5,619 nt of DNA from a bacterium (GTDB lineage: Bacteria; JAMCPX01). This document shows, one piece after another, positions 4,877-5,619 of this stretch (position 1 is its first letter; every line of letters starts with the position of its first letter). The notes under the pieces are model-generated. The model was not told the DNA's origin and did no database searches. It saw nothing but the letters and a program-made list of their open reading frames with translations. The stretch is taken from assembly GCA_021789095.1 (NCBI GenBank), contig JAJYJX010000143.1:1-5619 (forward strand), written 5' to 3'. Position numbers and translations under genes: made by a program.

Positions 4877-5619
4877 TTACTGTACGCACACGCCCTTCAA
4901 CGAGCAGGAAAGGCATGAGAGTGCGGAGCGTTTTGAAGGACATTTGCCCGAGATGCCAAGGTGGCATAAAGCAAAATCATATTTGACCGGATCAACCGGA
5001 TCGAACCTCTTCAGGTGTTCTGTAATATCTATGGCTGTTTTAATGTCCGTAGTCTTTCTTTGTGTCAACCCGAGGTGCCTTGCTATTCTCGCTATATGCG
5101 TATCGAGCGGTATGATGAGCTTGTCCGAAGATATGAATGTCCACAACCCAAAATCAACACCGTCCCCTGCCCTCACCATCCATCTCAGAAACATATTTGA
5201 CCGCTTGCACGTGCTTCCTCTGTCCGGTGATGGAAGCATTTGCAGCAGGCCGAACGGATAAGCATGCTTACCGTATACACCCGATGTGTCCCCTGCATAA
5301 AAAGCCTTAACAAACTTTGAAAGTACATTGACAGTATTTGGATCCTTCTTGCTGAAAGCGTGACTGAAAAATCCTCCGAGTGAACCATGTGTCCTGAGCA
5401 TTCCGGACAGCAGATGCATAAAAGCCATGATGTCCTTTGTTGTATTCATCCTGTATTTTATGCCATCGAACAGGTGCGCGTCCCTGCGTACATCAAAGTT
5501 TAGCATAAATTCGTATGGACTGGTACCTGCAATGCACAGTATCTTATCGATCACCGGTTTGAACAGCTCAACCCTGCCGTAAGACAGGCATGACGCTATA
5601 AATCCGGCAGTCTCTATGT
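4877..5619 (-). CDS. DUF2400/TIGR02757-family protein, 5'-truncated by the window edge
   Basis: The frame stays open to the window edge. GTG at 5554 is a possible start, but the 21 codons upstream of it (ETAGFIASCLSYGRVE at 5612-5565) match the family's conserved N-terminal region, so the real start is outside. Family hallmarks, numbered from that GTG, are LPSPDRGSTCKRSN (107-120) with FLRWMVR after it, GVDFGLW (132-138), IIPLDTHIARIARHLGLT (147-164) and DPVDPVKYDFALCHLG (185-200). The C-terminus holds four cysteines, C205-x8-C214-x2-C217-x5-C223, two residues before the end. Function of the family is unknown to me. The PLDTH segment and the cysteine cluster are like those of endonuclease III-type HhH-GPD glycosylases, so a DNA-repair fold is possible. 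The gene is convergent with the tRNA, and its stop (TAA, 4879-4877) touches the palindromic element. No promoter is in view. Confidence 0.9.
   Translation of the reverse strand, partial: IETAGFIASCLSYGRVELFKPVIDKILCIAGTSPYEFMLNFDVRRDAHLFDGIKYRMNTTKDIMAFMHLLSGMLRTHGSLGGFFSHAFSKKDPNTVNVLSKFVKAFYAGDTSGVYGKHAYPFGLLQMLPSPDRGSTCKRSNMFLRWMVRAGDGVDFGLWTFISSDKLIIPLDTHIARIARHLGLTQRKTTDIKTAIDITEHLKRFDPVDPVKYDFALCHLGISGKCPSKRSALSCLSCSLKGVCVQ

Noticed and set aside
4691-4880. Prophage or integrative element att site at the tRNA-Ala 3' end
   Set aside because: No second copy of the tRNA 3' end and no integrase gene is visible in the window; the neighbouring repeat is palindromic, not a duplication of the tRNA.
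4944-5261. 105-codon plus-strand frame opposite the DUF2400 gene
   Set aside because: The minus-strand translation carries strong family motifs (PLDTH, FLRWMVR, cysteine cluster); the plus-strand product has none.

Overview
The window looks like ordinary chromosome from a Gram-negative, probably anaerobic bacterium of the Desulfobacterota (deltaproteobacterial) or a similar lineage. Three things suggest this. S1 is the long six-domain form, a LapA-type inner-membrane protein is present, and the DNA is moderately AT-rich with heavy use of ATA (Ile) and AGG/AGA (Arg) codons. The taxonomic guess is inference; no marker here fixes the genus.

Positions 1-4653 carry a compact plus-strand gene cluster. 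In order it holds the 3' end of ispH (last step of the MEP isoprenoid pathway), rpsA (ribosomal protein S1), sppA (signal peptide peptidase), ihfB (IHF beta), a HIT-family nucleotide phosphorylase/hydrolase, a lapA-like membrane protein and a small unrecognised helical protein. From rpsA onward the genes are 12 and 14 nt apart, then overlap by 8 and 14 nt, then are 2 nt apart, so they are very probably one transcript with translational coupling. Strong Shine-Dalgarno sequences are seen only before rpsA and ihfB, the two products expected in large amounts. The rpsA-ihfB-lapA order is a known proteobacterial arrangement; here sppA and the HIT gene are interposed.

Positions 4691-4763 are a complete tRNA-Ala(GGC). 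Between it and the end of the next gene lies a roughly 106-bp palindromic element (4770-4875). It has 13-bp perfect terminal inverted repeats flanked by a TTTA direct repeat, and it resembles a small non-autonomous transposable element (MITE-like).

The minus strand from 5619 down to 4877 encodes a DUF2400/TIGR02757-family protein, 5'-truncated by the window edge. Its PLDTH segment and four C-terminal cysteines (C-x8-C-x2-C-x5-C) recall the helix-hairpin-helix DNA glycosylases with an iron-sulfur cluster.

I see no defence island, CRISPR array, phage or obviously new multi-gene system. The points most worth a second look are the palindromic element, the possible glycosylase kinship of the DUF2400 protein, and the small unknown gene paired with lapA.
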